13,078 nt of DNA from an uncultured Acidobacteriota bacterium (GTDB taxonomy: Bacteria; Acidobacteriota; Vicinamibacteria; Vicinamibacterales; UBA8438). The DNA is taken from NCBI GenBank assembly GCA_937888665.1, contig CALBET010000665.1:1-13078 (forward strand). Direction: 5' to 3'. The notes under the pieces were generated by a model that did no database searches, was not told where the DNA came from, and saw nothing but the letters and a program-made list of their open reading frames with translations. This document shows, one piece after another, positions 7,284-13,078 of this stretch; the first letter of the stretch is position 1, and the number at the start of each line of letters is the position of its first letter. Position numbers and translations under genes: made by a program.

Positions 7284-8571
7284 ATGGCAGTGCTCGGCAT
7301 CGACATCGGCACGGGCGGCTCGCGAGCTGTGGTCGTGGACGGCGACGGGCGGGTGCTGGCCTCGTCGACCGAGCGCCACGCGCCCTTCGAGTCGCCCGAG
7401 ACCGGGTGGGCGGAGCAAGCATCCGGTGGACTGGTGGCGCGCCGCGCAGGTGGCGATACGGGCGGTGCTCGCCGACGGTCCAGTGACGTCGGCTGACGTG
7501 CGAGCCGTCGGGCTCTCCGGGCAGATGCACGGTGCGGTCCTGCTCGACGAGGCGGGCGCCGTCGTGCGTCCCGCCATCATCTGGTGCGACCAGCGCACCG
7601 AGGCGCAGTGTCGCCGGCTGACGGAGCAGGTCGGCGCGGCACGTCTCATCGAGCTGGTGAGCAACCCTGCGTTGACCGGGTTCACCCTGCCGAAGCTGCT
7701 CCGGGTGCGCGAGCAGGAACCGGCTCTCTGGGACCGCGTGCGCACGGTGCCGCTGCCGAAAGATTACGTGCGCCGGCGGCGGCGACCAGGCGGCCGGTGC
7801 GGTCGGTGCGGTCGGTATGGGTGGTCGGTCCCGGCGCGGTCAGTTCCACGGTCGGCACGTCAGGCGTGGTGTTCGAGGCGACCGACCGACCGGCGGTCGA
7901 CACCCGGGGCCGGCTGCACACCTTCTGTCACGCGGTGCCGGACCGGTGGCATGTCATGGGCGTGACCCAGGGCGCGGGTCTGTCGTTGCGGTGGCTCAGG
8001 GATACGTTCGGCGTCGGTGGCGCCCCGGGGGATGACGAGGACGATCCGTATGACCGGCTCTGCGAAGAGGCGGCGCAGGCCCCAGCCGGAGCGGACGGTG
8101 TCATGTGGGCGCCGTATCTGATGGGCGAGCGCACGCCACATCTGGACCCGCGGGCCCGCGCCGCCCTCGTGGGCTTGTCGGCGTCGCATACCCGGGCGTA
8201 CGTAACGCACGCCATGCTCGAGGGGGTGGCGTTCAGTCTGCGGGACACGTTCGCCATTTTTGAAGAGATGGGCGTGCCCACCAGACGAATTCGTCTTGGC
8301 GGCGGAGGGGCGGTCCGCGCTGTGGCGGCAGATACAGGCCGACGTGTATGACCACGACGTCGAGGTGCTGGAGGCGGAGGAGGGTGCGGCGTATGGGGCG
8401 GCGCTGTTTGCCGGTGTCGGTGTGGGCCAGTGGTCGACGGTGGACGAGGCCTGTGACCGTGTCGTGCGAGTGTCCGGGACGGTCACGCCGGTAGCCGCCC
8501 ACGTGGACATCTTGCGTGCCCGTTACGATCGCTTTCGCACGCTGTATGCGGCGCTGCATCCGGCCCGCTGA
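7284..8571 (+). pseudogene. xylB: xylulokinase (FGGY family), frameshifted and internally deleted
   Basis: The gene is a degraded D-xylulose kinase (ATP-dependent phosphorylation of xylulose, pentose catabolism). Segments appear in order across all three plus frames: MAVLGIDIGTGGSRAVVVDG to GWAEQ (7284-7419); PVDWWRAAQVAIRAVL, GLSGQMHGAVLLD and IIWCDQRTEAQC to LPKDYV (7422-7770); GGGDQAAGAVG (7775-7807); then VSSTVGTSGVVF, HTFCHAVPDRWHVMGV, PYLMGERTPH, THAMLEGVAFSLRDTF and RLGGGG (to about 8310); then RSALWRQIQADVYDHD to the stop at 8569-8571. An extra C at 7420, a slip near 7815-7825 and another near 8305-8315 break the frame. Between LPKDYV and GGGDQ roughly 65-70 residues found in E. coli XylB are absent. 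It cannot yield a working kinase as written. No clear binding site precedes the ATG. Confidence 0.9.
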
Positions 8572-8681
8572 GGTACACCCACTCTGGGAGCCCGGGAACT
8601 GTTCTACGAGCGGCTGGATCAACTGACGACGGAGATTCTGCTGGGTGTGCGGTAGCGGCCGGTGTCCTGAGGAGGGTGACC

Positions 8682-9098
8682 ATGGGGAGATGGGTACGAC
8701 GCGTCAGCGCGGTCGCGGCCGGTCTGTTCGTCGCCGTGTTGATCATCATGGCCGTTCAGGCACTCAGCGGTCTGCTGTATCCGGCGCCGCCCGGTCTTGA
8801 CCTCACGGACCGCGAGGCGTTCGCCGCCTACGCCCGTCAGCTGCCGATCGGCGCGCTGCTCATCGTCGAGCTGTCCTATCTGCTCGGGAGCCTCGCCGCG
8901 GGGGCCACGGTGGCGTGGGTGGCCCGTGACAGTCACACCCGGCTCGCCATGGCCGCCGGCGTGGTGCTGACGCTGGCCGGGTTCACGAACCTCGCCGCGA
9001 TTCCGCACCCCGTCTGGTTCGCGGTGCTGACGACGGTGACGTATATTCCGTGTGCCTGGCTGGGTGTGCGTGTGGTGCGAGGCCGACACGCCGGGTGA
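8682..9098 (+). CDS. small four-helix membrane protein, unknown function
   Basis: I do not recognise a named family. From the ATG at 8682 the protein has 138 residues and about four hydrophobic segments: VSAVAAGLFVAVLIIMAVQAL near the N-terminus, IGALLIVELSYLLGSLAAGATVAWVA in the middle, LAMAAGVVLTLAGFTNLAAI, and VWFAVLTTVTYIPCAWLGVRVV before a basic tail. One extracytoplasmic-type loop (PAPPGLDLTDREAFAAYARQ) sits after the first helix. The binding site GAGGAGG (8669-8675) is 6 bases before 8682; a GTG at 8676 in frame is too close to it. The gene is intact between a xylulokinase pseudogene and glnII, and nothing nearby fixes its role. Confidence 0.75.
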   Translation: MGRWVRRVSAVAAGLFVAVLIIMAVQALSGLLYPAPPGLDLTDREAFAAYARQLPIGALLIVELSYLLGSLAAGATVAWVARDSHTRLAMAAGVVLTLAGFTNLAAIPHPVWFAVLTTVTYIPCAWLGVRVVRGRHAG

Positions 9099-9126
9099 AC
9101 GGGAATGTAGAATTTGGCCGATCGCC

Positions 9127-9151
9127 CAGACATTCTTGTCTGAAACAGACA
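9127..9151. promoter_or_regulatory. palindrome plus third half-site upstream of glnII
   Basis: CAGACA (9127-9132), a 4-base spacer and TGTCTG (9137-9142) form a perfect inverted repeat. A third CAGACA copy lies at 9146-9151. It lies about 35-55 bases upstream of the candidate sigma-54 promoter of glnII, in the zone where activator sites occur. It is not the NtrC consensus I know, so a regulator cannot be named. The stem has no T-run, so a terminator for the preceding gene is less likely. Confidence 0.35.
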
Positions 9152-9183
9152 CAGATGATGCGGAGATCCCCAGGTTTCGCGCG

Positions 9184-9199
9184 TGGCCCGCGTCTTGCT
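9184..9199 (+). promoter_or_regulatory. candidate sigma-54 promoter of glnII
   Basis: TGGCCCGCGTCTTGCT fits the sigma-54 (RpoN) -24/-12 consensus TGGCAC-N5-TTGCW with one mismatch and exact spacing between the GG and GC elements. Transcription would start near 9210, leaving about 107 bases of leader before glnII. In rhizobia glnII is a known NtrC/sigma-54 target, which makes the site credible. No start site data are available here. Confidence 0.55.
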
Positions 9200-9316
9200 G
9201 TGCATCAAGACCATTAGAATGGCGTGCGTCCGGAGGGCGCGCCGGAGGACGACAGACGACGTGGAGAGGCTTCTCCGATAGACAACCGCGACAGACGTAC
9301 AGGGAGGAACACGAAC

Positions 9317-10327
9317 ATGCCCAGCAAGTTGGAATACATCTGGTTGGACGGCTACAAGCCCACCCAGAGCCTGCGGTCCAAGACTCGCGTCCAGCGAGAC
9401 TTCGGCGGAACGTTGGAAGAGTGCCCCATGTGGTCGTTCGACGGCAGTTCGACCCAGCAGGCCGAGGGCAATGCCTCGGACTGCCTGCTGAAGCCAGTGG
9501 CGATTTTCCCGGACCCGGACCGCAAGAACGGGTATCTGGTCATGACCGAGGTGCTGAACGCGGACGGGACGCCTCACCCCTCGAACGGGCGCGCCACCAT
9601 CGATGACGACGACGAGGATTTCTGGTTCGGCTTCGAACAGGAGTATTTCCTGTGGGATGCGATGACACACCTGCCCCCAGGCTTTCCTGCGGGGGGGTAC
9701 CCGGGTCCGCAGGGGCCGTACTATTGTTCCGTCGGCGCGAAGAAGGCCTACGGTCGCGGGTGTGTCGATGAGCACCTCGACGCGTGCCTGGAGGCCGGCA
9801 TCAACGTCGAAGGGATCAACGCCGAAGTGGCGTCAGGACAGTGGGAGTTCCAGGTGTTCGCCAAGGGAGCCAAGCGGGCCGGCGACGAGACGTGGGTCGC
9901 ACGCTACTTGCTCGAACGCATCGGCGAAAAATATGACTACGCGATCGAATTGCACCCGAAGCCTCTGGGCAACACCGACTGGAACGGTTCCGGTATGCAC
10001 GCGAATTTCTCCAACACCGTGATGCGGACGTCCGGCAAGCAAGAGACGTTCACGAAGATCTGCGAGGCCTTCGGAGAGCGGATTCCGCGGCACATCGACG
10101 TGTACGGCGAGCACAATGAACAGCGCCTCACGGGTGCCCACGAGACGCAGCGGATCGACCAGTTCAGCTACGGCGTCTCGGACCGGGGCGCCTCGATTCG
10201 CATCCCCATCGGCACGATTGACGACGGCTGGAAAGGGCGTCTTGAAGATCGTCGCCCGGCGTCGAACGCCGACCCCTACAAAGTCGCGTCGGCCATCATC
10301 AAGACGGTCAAGGAATCGGGCGTCTAG
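9317..10327 (+). CDS. glnII: glutamine synthetase type II (GSII)
   Basis: This cytoplasmic enzyme makes glutamine from glutamate, ammonia and ATP. It is the eukaryotic-type GSII, typical of rhizobia, actinomycetes and some other soil bacteria. It has 336 residues, the normal length, and all the hallmark blocks: LEYIWLDGYKPTQSLRSKTR (5-24), WSFDGSST (39-46), FGFEQEYF (104-111, metal-binding Glu), INAEVASGQWEFQV (167-180), NGSGMHANF (223-231), NEQRLTGAHET (267-277), DRGASIRIP (289-297) and EDRRPASNADPY (310-321). The ATG at 9317 has GGGAGGA 7-8 bases upstream; an in-frame upstream extension to 9224 lacks homology. A sigma-54-like promoter precedes it and a strong terminator follows, so it appears to be a single-gene unit. 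GSII is not controlled by GlnE adenylylation, so transcription is likely the main control. Its last 21 or so coding bases recur at 11680-11700. Confidence 0.97.
   Translation: MPSKLEYIWLDGYKPTQSLRSKTRVQRDFGGTLEECPMWSFDGSSTQQAEGNASDCLLKPVAIFPDPDRKNGYLVMTEVLNADGTPHPSNGRATIDDDDEDFWFGFEQEYFLWDAMTHLPPGFPAGGYPGPQGPYYCSVGAKKAYGRGCVDEHLDACLEAGINVEGINAEVASGQWEFQVFAKGAKRAGDETWVARYLLERIGEKYDYAIELHPKPLGNTDWNGSGMHANFSNTVMRTSGKQETFTKICEAFGERIPRHIDVYGEHNEQRLTGAHETQRIDQFSYGVSDRGASIRIPIGTIDDGWKGRLEDRRPASNADPYKVASAIIKTVKESGV
10299..10319 (+). repeat. glnII 3'-end repeat, copy 1
   Basis: The last codons of glnII (IKTVKESG) contain a 21-base sequence found again, without mismatch, at 11680-11700. After one differing base, CGTC also matches in both copies. 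Confidence 0.8.
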
Positions 10328-10358
10328 GGCACCGGCGATTTCGGCGACTACAAGACCA

Positions 10359-10397
10359 GGCAGGTCCTCGAGCTCGCTCGAGGACCTGCCCTTTTGG
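10359..10397 (+). terminator. rho-independent terminator of glnII
   Basis: A perfect 14-bp stem (10359-10372 with 10377-10390, arm GGCAGGTCCTCGAG), a CTCG loop and a following CTTTTGG lie 31 bases after the glnII stop. The long GC-rich stem is strong; the T-run is short (four). Confidence 0.8.
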
Positions 10398-10429
10398 TGC
10401 GCCGGCAAGGGCGGTGGCGCGGCAGCGAC

Positions 10430-10463
10430 AGCTCGCGAACCCAGACGTTGGGGAAGTTGACCA
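10430..10463 (-). pseudogene. DUF1080 C-terminal tail remnant, copy A
   Basis: On the minus strand this reads VNFPNVWVREL, the pattern of the last strand of DUF1080 proteins (the intact copy here ends VAFRNIKVRRL). About 30 of 34 bases match the second remnant at 12468-12501. No DUF1080 core lies upstream of it and there is no stop right after REL, so it is a fragment. The rest of the 10398-10594 stretch holds no gene I can support. Confidence 0.45.
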
Positions 10464-10594
10464 GACTCGATCCCAGCCGTTCCCTGGTCCGCGTTCCAGC
10501 GATGGCTGCGTCCATCCGGCGCGGCCCTTCTTCGGTGATGTGCTTGGTGTGTAAGACTTGACGCCCCAGGAGGTCGCGGGGGGCATTCGTAGTC

Positions 10595-10615
10595 GGCTCG
10601 GTCGCGGACCGAGCC
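10595..10615. repeat. perfect 9-bp hairpin upstream of the methyltransferase
   Basis: Arms GGCTCGGTC (10595-10603) and GACCGAGCC (10607-10615) flank a GCG loop. It lies 30 bases before the methyltransferase start and has no T-run. It could be a leader hairpin or a protein-binding site; its function is unknown. Confidence 0.4.
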
Positions 10616-10645
10616 ATGTGGTGCTCGCGGGTTGAACGGCGCTGA

Positions 10646-11320
10646 ATGGGGCAACGTCAAGACATGCTACCGGGCTACCAGGACTACCGGTTTACCCAAT
10701 CCGGGCCGTCGCACATGCACGCGTATTTGATGCGGCACCTGTTCGCGCTGGCAGGCGAACTCGGGCCTGAAACGCGGGTGTTGGATGTCGGCTGTGGCAA
10801 CGGCTTCGCCTGCGGCGAATTTCTCCGGCGGGGTTGTCAGGTCGTAGGCATCGACCTGAGCCGGCAAGGGATCGAGATTGCGCGAAAGACCCACCAAGGA
10901 GCTCGCTTTGAAGTCTTGGCGGCGGATGAGCGTGTGTTGGAAAAACTCATCGAGGCTCCGTTCGACCTCGTGTTGAGCACGGAGGTCGTCGAACATCTGT
11001 ACGCGCCGCGCAACTATGCCCAAGGCTGTTTCCGAGCCCTCAAGCCCGGAGGGAAGTTCGTCTGCACGACCCCGTATCACGGTTACGCGAAGAACCTGCT
11101 GCTCTCACTCTTCGGCAAGTGGGACACGCACGCGGATCCGTTGTGGGATGGTGGACACATCAAACTTTGGAGTCGCAACACCCTGACGACATTGCTGACC
11201 GAAACCGGTTTCACGAACATCCGGTTTCGAGGCGTCGGTCGCGTCTCCTTTTGCTGGATGACTATGGTGATGTCCGGCGACAAGCCGGCGAGTGACGAGC
11301 CGGCGACGCGCTCAGCGTGA
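10646..11320 (+). CDS. class I SAM-dependent methyltransferase
   Basis: This is a soluble Rossmann-fold methyltransferase (224 residues; UbiG/Coq3-like fold, acceptor unknown). Motif I VLDVGCGNGFACGEFL (45-60) binds S-adenosylmethionine. It is followed by VVGIDLS (66-72, acidic ribose-binding end), FDLVLSTEVVEHLYAPR (106-122), and FRALKPGGKFVCTTPYHGY (129-147). The C-terminal WDGGHIKLWSRNTLTTLL and the N-terminal YQDYRFTQSGPSH box fit a subgroup I associate with polysaccharide gene regions, but the present neighbours are glnII and degraded sugar genes, so the context does not fix the substrate. ATG 10646 gives the longest frame with no clear binding site; ATG 10664 (MLPGYQDYRF) is a credible alternative. 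The reading frame is intact although genes on its right are broken. Confidence 0.88.
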   Translation: MGQRQDMLPGYQDYRFTQSGPSHMHAYLMRHLFALAGELGPETRVLDVGCGNGFACGEFLRRGCQVVGIDLSRQGIEIARKTHQGARFEVLAADERVLEKLIEAPFDLVLSTEVVEHLYAPRNYAQGCFRALKPGGKFVCTTPYHGYAKNLLLSLFGKWDTHADPLWDGGHIKLWSRNTLTTLLTETGFTNIRFRGVGRVSFCWMTMVMSGDKPASDEPATRSA

Positions 11321-11389
11321 CGCCGACTCCCAGCGTCGAGCGGCGCCATTTGGGCGAGCCACGGCATGAAGACGGACGAGACGACGACG

Positions 11390-11680
11390 ATGGCTCGACA
11401 GGTCACCTTGCTCACGGGGCAGTGAGCCGATCTGCCGTTGGCGGGACTGGCCCCGACAGCAAGGGGCCTTCAGGGTTGAGCCATTTCACACCATTGGCTG
11501 GATAGTTGGTCTGCGATCTCAATGACGCCCGCTCTGACGCGTTCGCGCCCGAGACGGTCCATGGCCACCCGGAGGCGTGGGCCATCGAAACCATGAAGCA
11601 GACGTCGCGAGCCGCCAGAAATCTCGGGGGTGGACGTGGGTGTGGGTTCACCGGGGCGCCGATCTGGCAGCCGCTCTACT
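11390..11680 (+). pseudogene. sugar phosphate isomerase/epimerase, degenerate second copy
   Basis: This is a decayed paralogue of the gene that starts at 12736. It begins with MARQVTLLTGQ, then TGA at 11423-11425 replaces the TGG tryptophan codon of the intact copy. Matching DNA resumes at GCCATTTCAC and GTCTGCGATCTCAATGACGC, and runs to a shared block ending CATGAAGCAGACG. About 100 or more bases between (intact copy roughly 12820-12939) are deleted, and a further 9 bases are missing after CCGGAGGCG. Beyond the part visible in the intact copy it still encodes RAARNLG and, one frame on, GFTGAPIWQPLYS, as expected further into this TIM-barrel family. Homology stops at about 11680, where the glnII-end repeat begins. 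It is not functional. Confidence 0.85.
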
Positions 11681-11700
11681 CAAGACGGTCAAGGAATCGG
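11680..11700 (+). repeat. glnII 3'-end repeat, copy 2
   Basis: These 21 bases are identical to codons at the 3' end of glnII (10299-10319). They begin exactly where homology of the isomerase pseudogene to its family ends, so they mark a recombination junction. Confidence 0.8.
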
Positions 11701-11722
11701 ACGTCGTTGTGATCGCCAGTAG

Positions 11723-12456
11723 TTAGCGTTCTCCCAATGCGGTAGTCACCGCCGAAAAAAATGCGGCCCGATGCCGCACGAATTCGGATGACGTTGCCTC
11801 CGGCCATGCGCTCAGGGTCACGATGACCAGATCTTCGCCTGGATTGATCCACAGCGCCTGCCCGAAGATGCCCCGGGCCCCGTACCCGCCGCCCTCGCCC
11901 AGCCACCAGAGCTGGCCATAGCCCGGGTTGGCGGCGGAGGGCCTGGTCGACTCCGCCATCCAGCCGTCCGGCAGCACGTGACGCCCATCTGGTAATTCCC
12001 CGTTGCGCATCGCGAACAGCCCGAGGCGTCCGTAGTCCCGCAGCGTGGCGCTCAGGCAGCAGTCGCCGTGCTCCGCGCCGCTCGGAGCCAGCAGCAGCCA
12101 GTGCGCGTCGTGTTCCATGCCGAACGGCACCCAGATCTTGTGGGCCAGGTGGAGTCGATAAATGCCTCAAGCGGGAGCGACCGACCGTCCACCGTGTACC
12201 GGAGGCCGGTGAGATTCAGCGGGCTCCGGGGCAATGGGTAGGGCGTACCGCCACTGGGGACCGGCCGGGTCGGATAGATCCGGTCCATGTTCGGATAGCC
12301 GCGAAGCTGCTGTTCCGGTGTCCAACGCAGCACGTTCTCGAGAACGCCGAAGCCAGCCCAGTCATCGGCGACGGCCGGGCCCGGTGTTCCGCGGGTGGCG
12401 CAACCGACGAGCAGCAGCGCGATTGACATCGCGACGCCGTGACACGGGACTCTCAC
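11723..12456 (-). pseudogene. beta-lactamase-family serine hydrolase (lipoprotein), catalytic middle deleted
   Basis: The remnant belongs to the serine beta-lactamase-like hydrolases (class C / 6-aminohexanoate-dimer hydrolase type). The 5' segment, from GTG 12456 (GAGG site upstream) to about 12151, has a lipoprotein signal (MSIALLLVGC, lipobox LVGC), then LRWTPEQQLRGYPNMDRIYPTR and GLRYTVDGRSLPLEAFID. The 3' segment, in another frame from about 12150 to the stop at 11723, has LAHKIWVPFGMEHDAHWLL, CCLSATLRDYGRLGLFAMR, LPDGWMAES, GYGQLWWLGEGGGYGARGIFGQ and LSAWPEA. Between them the family normally carries well over 100 residues, including the SxxK nucleophile motif and the YxN motif; all are absent. 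The protein cannot be catalytic. An ATG at 12429 is an alternative start. Confidence 0.88.
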
Positions 12457-12464
12457 CACGGGCC

Positions 12465-12672
12465 TCAGAGCTCGCGAACCCAGATGTTGCGGAAACTGAC
12501 CTGGCGTGTCTTCATCGTTCAGGTCCTCCATACCGGCCGCCCCGAATCGGTGCGACGCGTCAGCCTTCGCCGTGGAGCCAGCGTACCCGCGCCGCGGACG
12601 GTTGTCACCCCGTGAAATAGCCATGACCGCGACAACGAGCAGGACGACCACCGCGGAATGCACGACGGCCAT
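12465..12672 (-). pseudogene. DUF1080 C-terminal tail remnant, copy B, with possible signal-peptide 5' end
   Basis: The minus-strand frame ending at TGA 12467-12465 reads MKTRQVSFRNIWVREL (ATG at 12515), the exact style of a DUF1080 C-terminus including a stop right after REL. Upstream in a different frame, an ATG at 12672 begins MAVVHSAVVVLLVVAVMAIS, which looks like a signal peptide. About 150 bases separate the two and no DUF1080 core is present. I infer a secreted DUF1080 gene that lost its middle. The tail is well supported; linking it to the signal-like start is speculative. The remnant ends 9 bases before the serine hydrolase start and is divergent from the isomerase at 12736. Confidence 0.45.
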
Positions 12673-12735
12673 TGGCGGTTGTGGTATGACTGTGCCCCGG
12701 GCTCAGAGAGCCGGGGATGGAGGACGACGACGACG

Positions 12736-13078
12736 ATGGCTCGACAGGTCACCTTGTTCACGGGGCAGTGGGCCGATCTGCCGTTGGCGGAATTGGCCCC
12801 GAAAGCCAAGGACTTCGGGTTCGATGGCCTCGAACTCGCCTGTTGGGGGGACCACCTCGATGTGGCCCGCGCGGCCGCCGATCACGCGTACTGCGACGGG
12901 CAGCGGGCGCTGTTGAGCCGGCATGGACTCGGGTGCTGGGCCATTTCACATCACCTGGCGGGACAGCTGGTCTGTGACCTCAATGACGCACGGTCCGACG
13001 CGTTTGCGCCCGCCACGGTGCATGGCGACCCGGAGGCGAAGCGACAGTGGGCCATCGAGACCATGAAGCAGACGGCGC
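12736..13078 (+). CDS. sugar phosphate isomerase/epimerase (xylose isomerase-like TIM barrel), partial
   Basis: The gene runs off the window; 114 residues are visible. It opens with MARQVTLFTGQWADLPLAEL, then APKAKDFGFDGLELACWGDH, a first beta-strand, helix and strand typical of AP endonuclease 2/xylose isomerase-like barrels. RHGLGCWAISHHLAGQLVCD (second to third strands) and a family-like insertion DPEAKRQWAIETMKQTA follow. These enzymes isomerise or epimerise sugars or sugar acids in the cytoplasm, usually with a divalent metal; the substrate is not evident. The start ATG lies within a GACGACGACG run; GGAGG is 12 bases upstream, longer than ideal. It is the intact relative of the pseudogene at 11390-11680. 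Neighbouring DUF1080 and ThuA genes suggest oxidised-sugar or disaccharide catabolism. Confidence 0.85.
   Translation, partial: MARQVTLFTGQWADLPLAELAPKAKDFGFDGLELACWGDHLDVARAAADHAYCDGQRALLSRHGLGCWAISHHLAGQLVCDLNDARSDAFAPATVHGDPEAKRQWAIETMKQTA

Noticed and set aside
7860..8510. 216-codon minus-strand frame across the xylulokinase region
   Set aside because: Antisense to strongly conserved XylB blocks; no homology of its own.
8933..9775. 280-codon minus-strand frame over the start of glnII
   Set aside because: Shadow of glnII and the small membrane protein; its sequence matches no family.
9833..10660. 275-codon minus-strand frame over the end of glnII
   Set aside because: Shadow frame. Only the short VNFPNVWVREL segment, in another minus-strand frame, was kept as a DUF1080 remnant.
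1..13078. CRISPR array, rRNA genes or phage module
   Set aside because: No regularly spaced direct repeats, rRNA signature sequences or phage structural genes were seen on either strand.

Overview
The window reads as bacterial chromosome, GC-rich over its right two thirds and AT-richer between about 2.8 and 4.7 kb. The gene mix is a secreted ThuA-type protein joined to a DUF1080 (3-keto-disaccharide hydrolase-like) domain, xylulokinase, a sugar phosphate isomerase/epimerase, a lipoprotein-type serine hydrolase and a type II glutamine synthetase. It resembles soil or sediment Acidobacteriota (Vicinamibacteria-like) or a similar phylum. That is an inference from gene content, not from a marker gene.

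Left part (about 1-5.8 kb): a surface-glycan segment. An acyltransferase-3 membrane protein lies on the plus strand (273-1409). A larger acyltransferase-3/SGNH fusion (2779-4668) and a family 2 glycosyltransferase (4866-5588) lie on the minus strand. Together they would add a sugar and acylate an exported glycan. Between the two acyltransferases is a nested mobile-element fossil: an IS200-type left end and tnpA, cut off just after its HUH motif by the 5' part of a group II intron that itself ends shortly after the start of its reverse transcriptase.

Middle (5.8-9.1 kb): a carbohydrate cluster in decay. DUF1080 and ThuA occupy overlapping minus-strand frames and look like one secreted protein split by a frameshift. 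Divergent from it is a xylulokinase pseudogene with three frameshifts and an internal deletion. An intact small four-helix membrane protein follows.

Right part (9.1-13.1 kb): glnII (9317-10327) is intact, with a good candidate sigma-54 promoter, an upstream palindrome and a strong terminator. An intact SAM methyltransferase (10646-11320) follows. Next come a degenerate second copy of a sugar isomerase gene (11390-11680), a serine hydrolase lacking its catalytic middle (11723-12456), a DUF1080 C-terminal remnant, and the start of the intact isomerase gene (12736 to the window edge).

The most unusual theme is that several carbohydrate genes keep both ends but have lost the middle, and that short pieces (a DUF1080 tail; the 3' end of glnII) recur at the break points. 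This points to repeated recombination and deletion in one neighbourhood, or to an assembly problem. I did not find a convincing undescribed multi-gene system.
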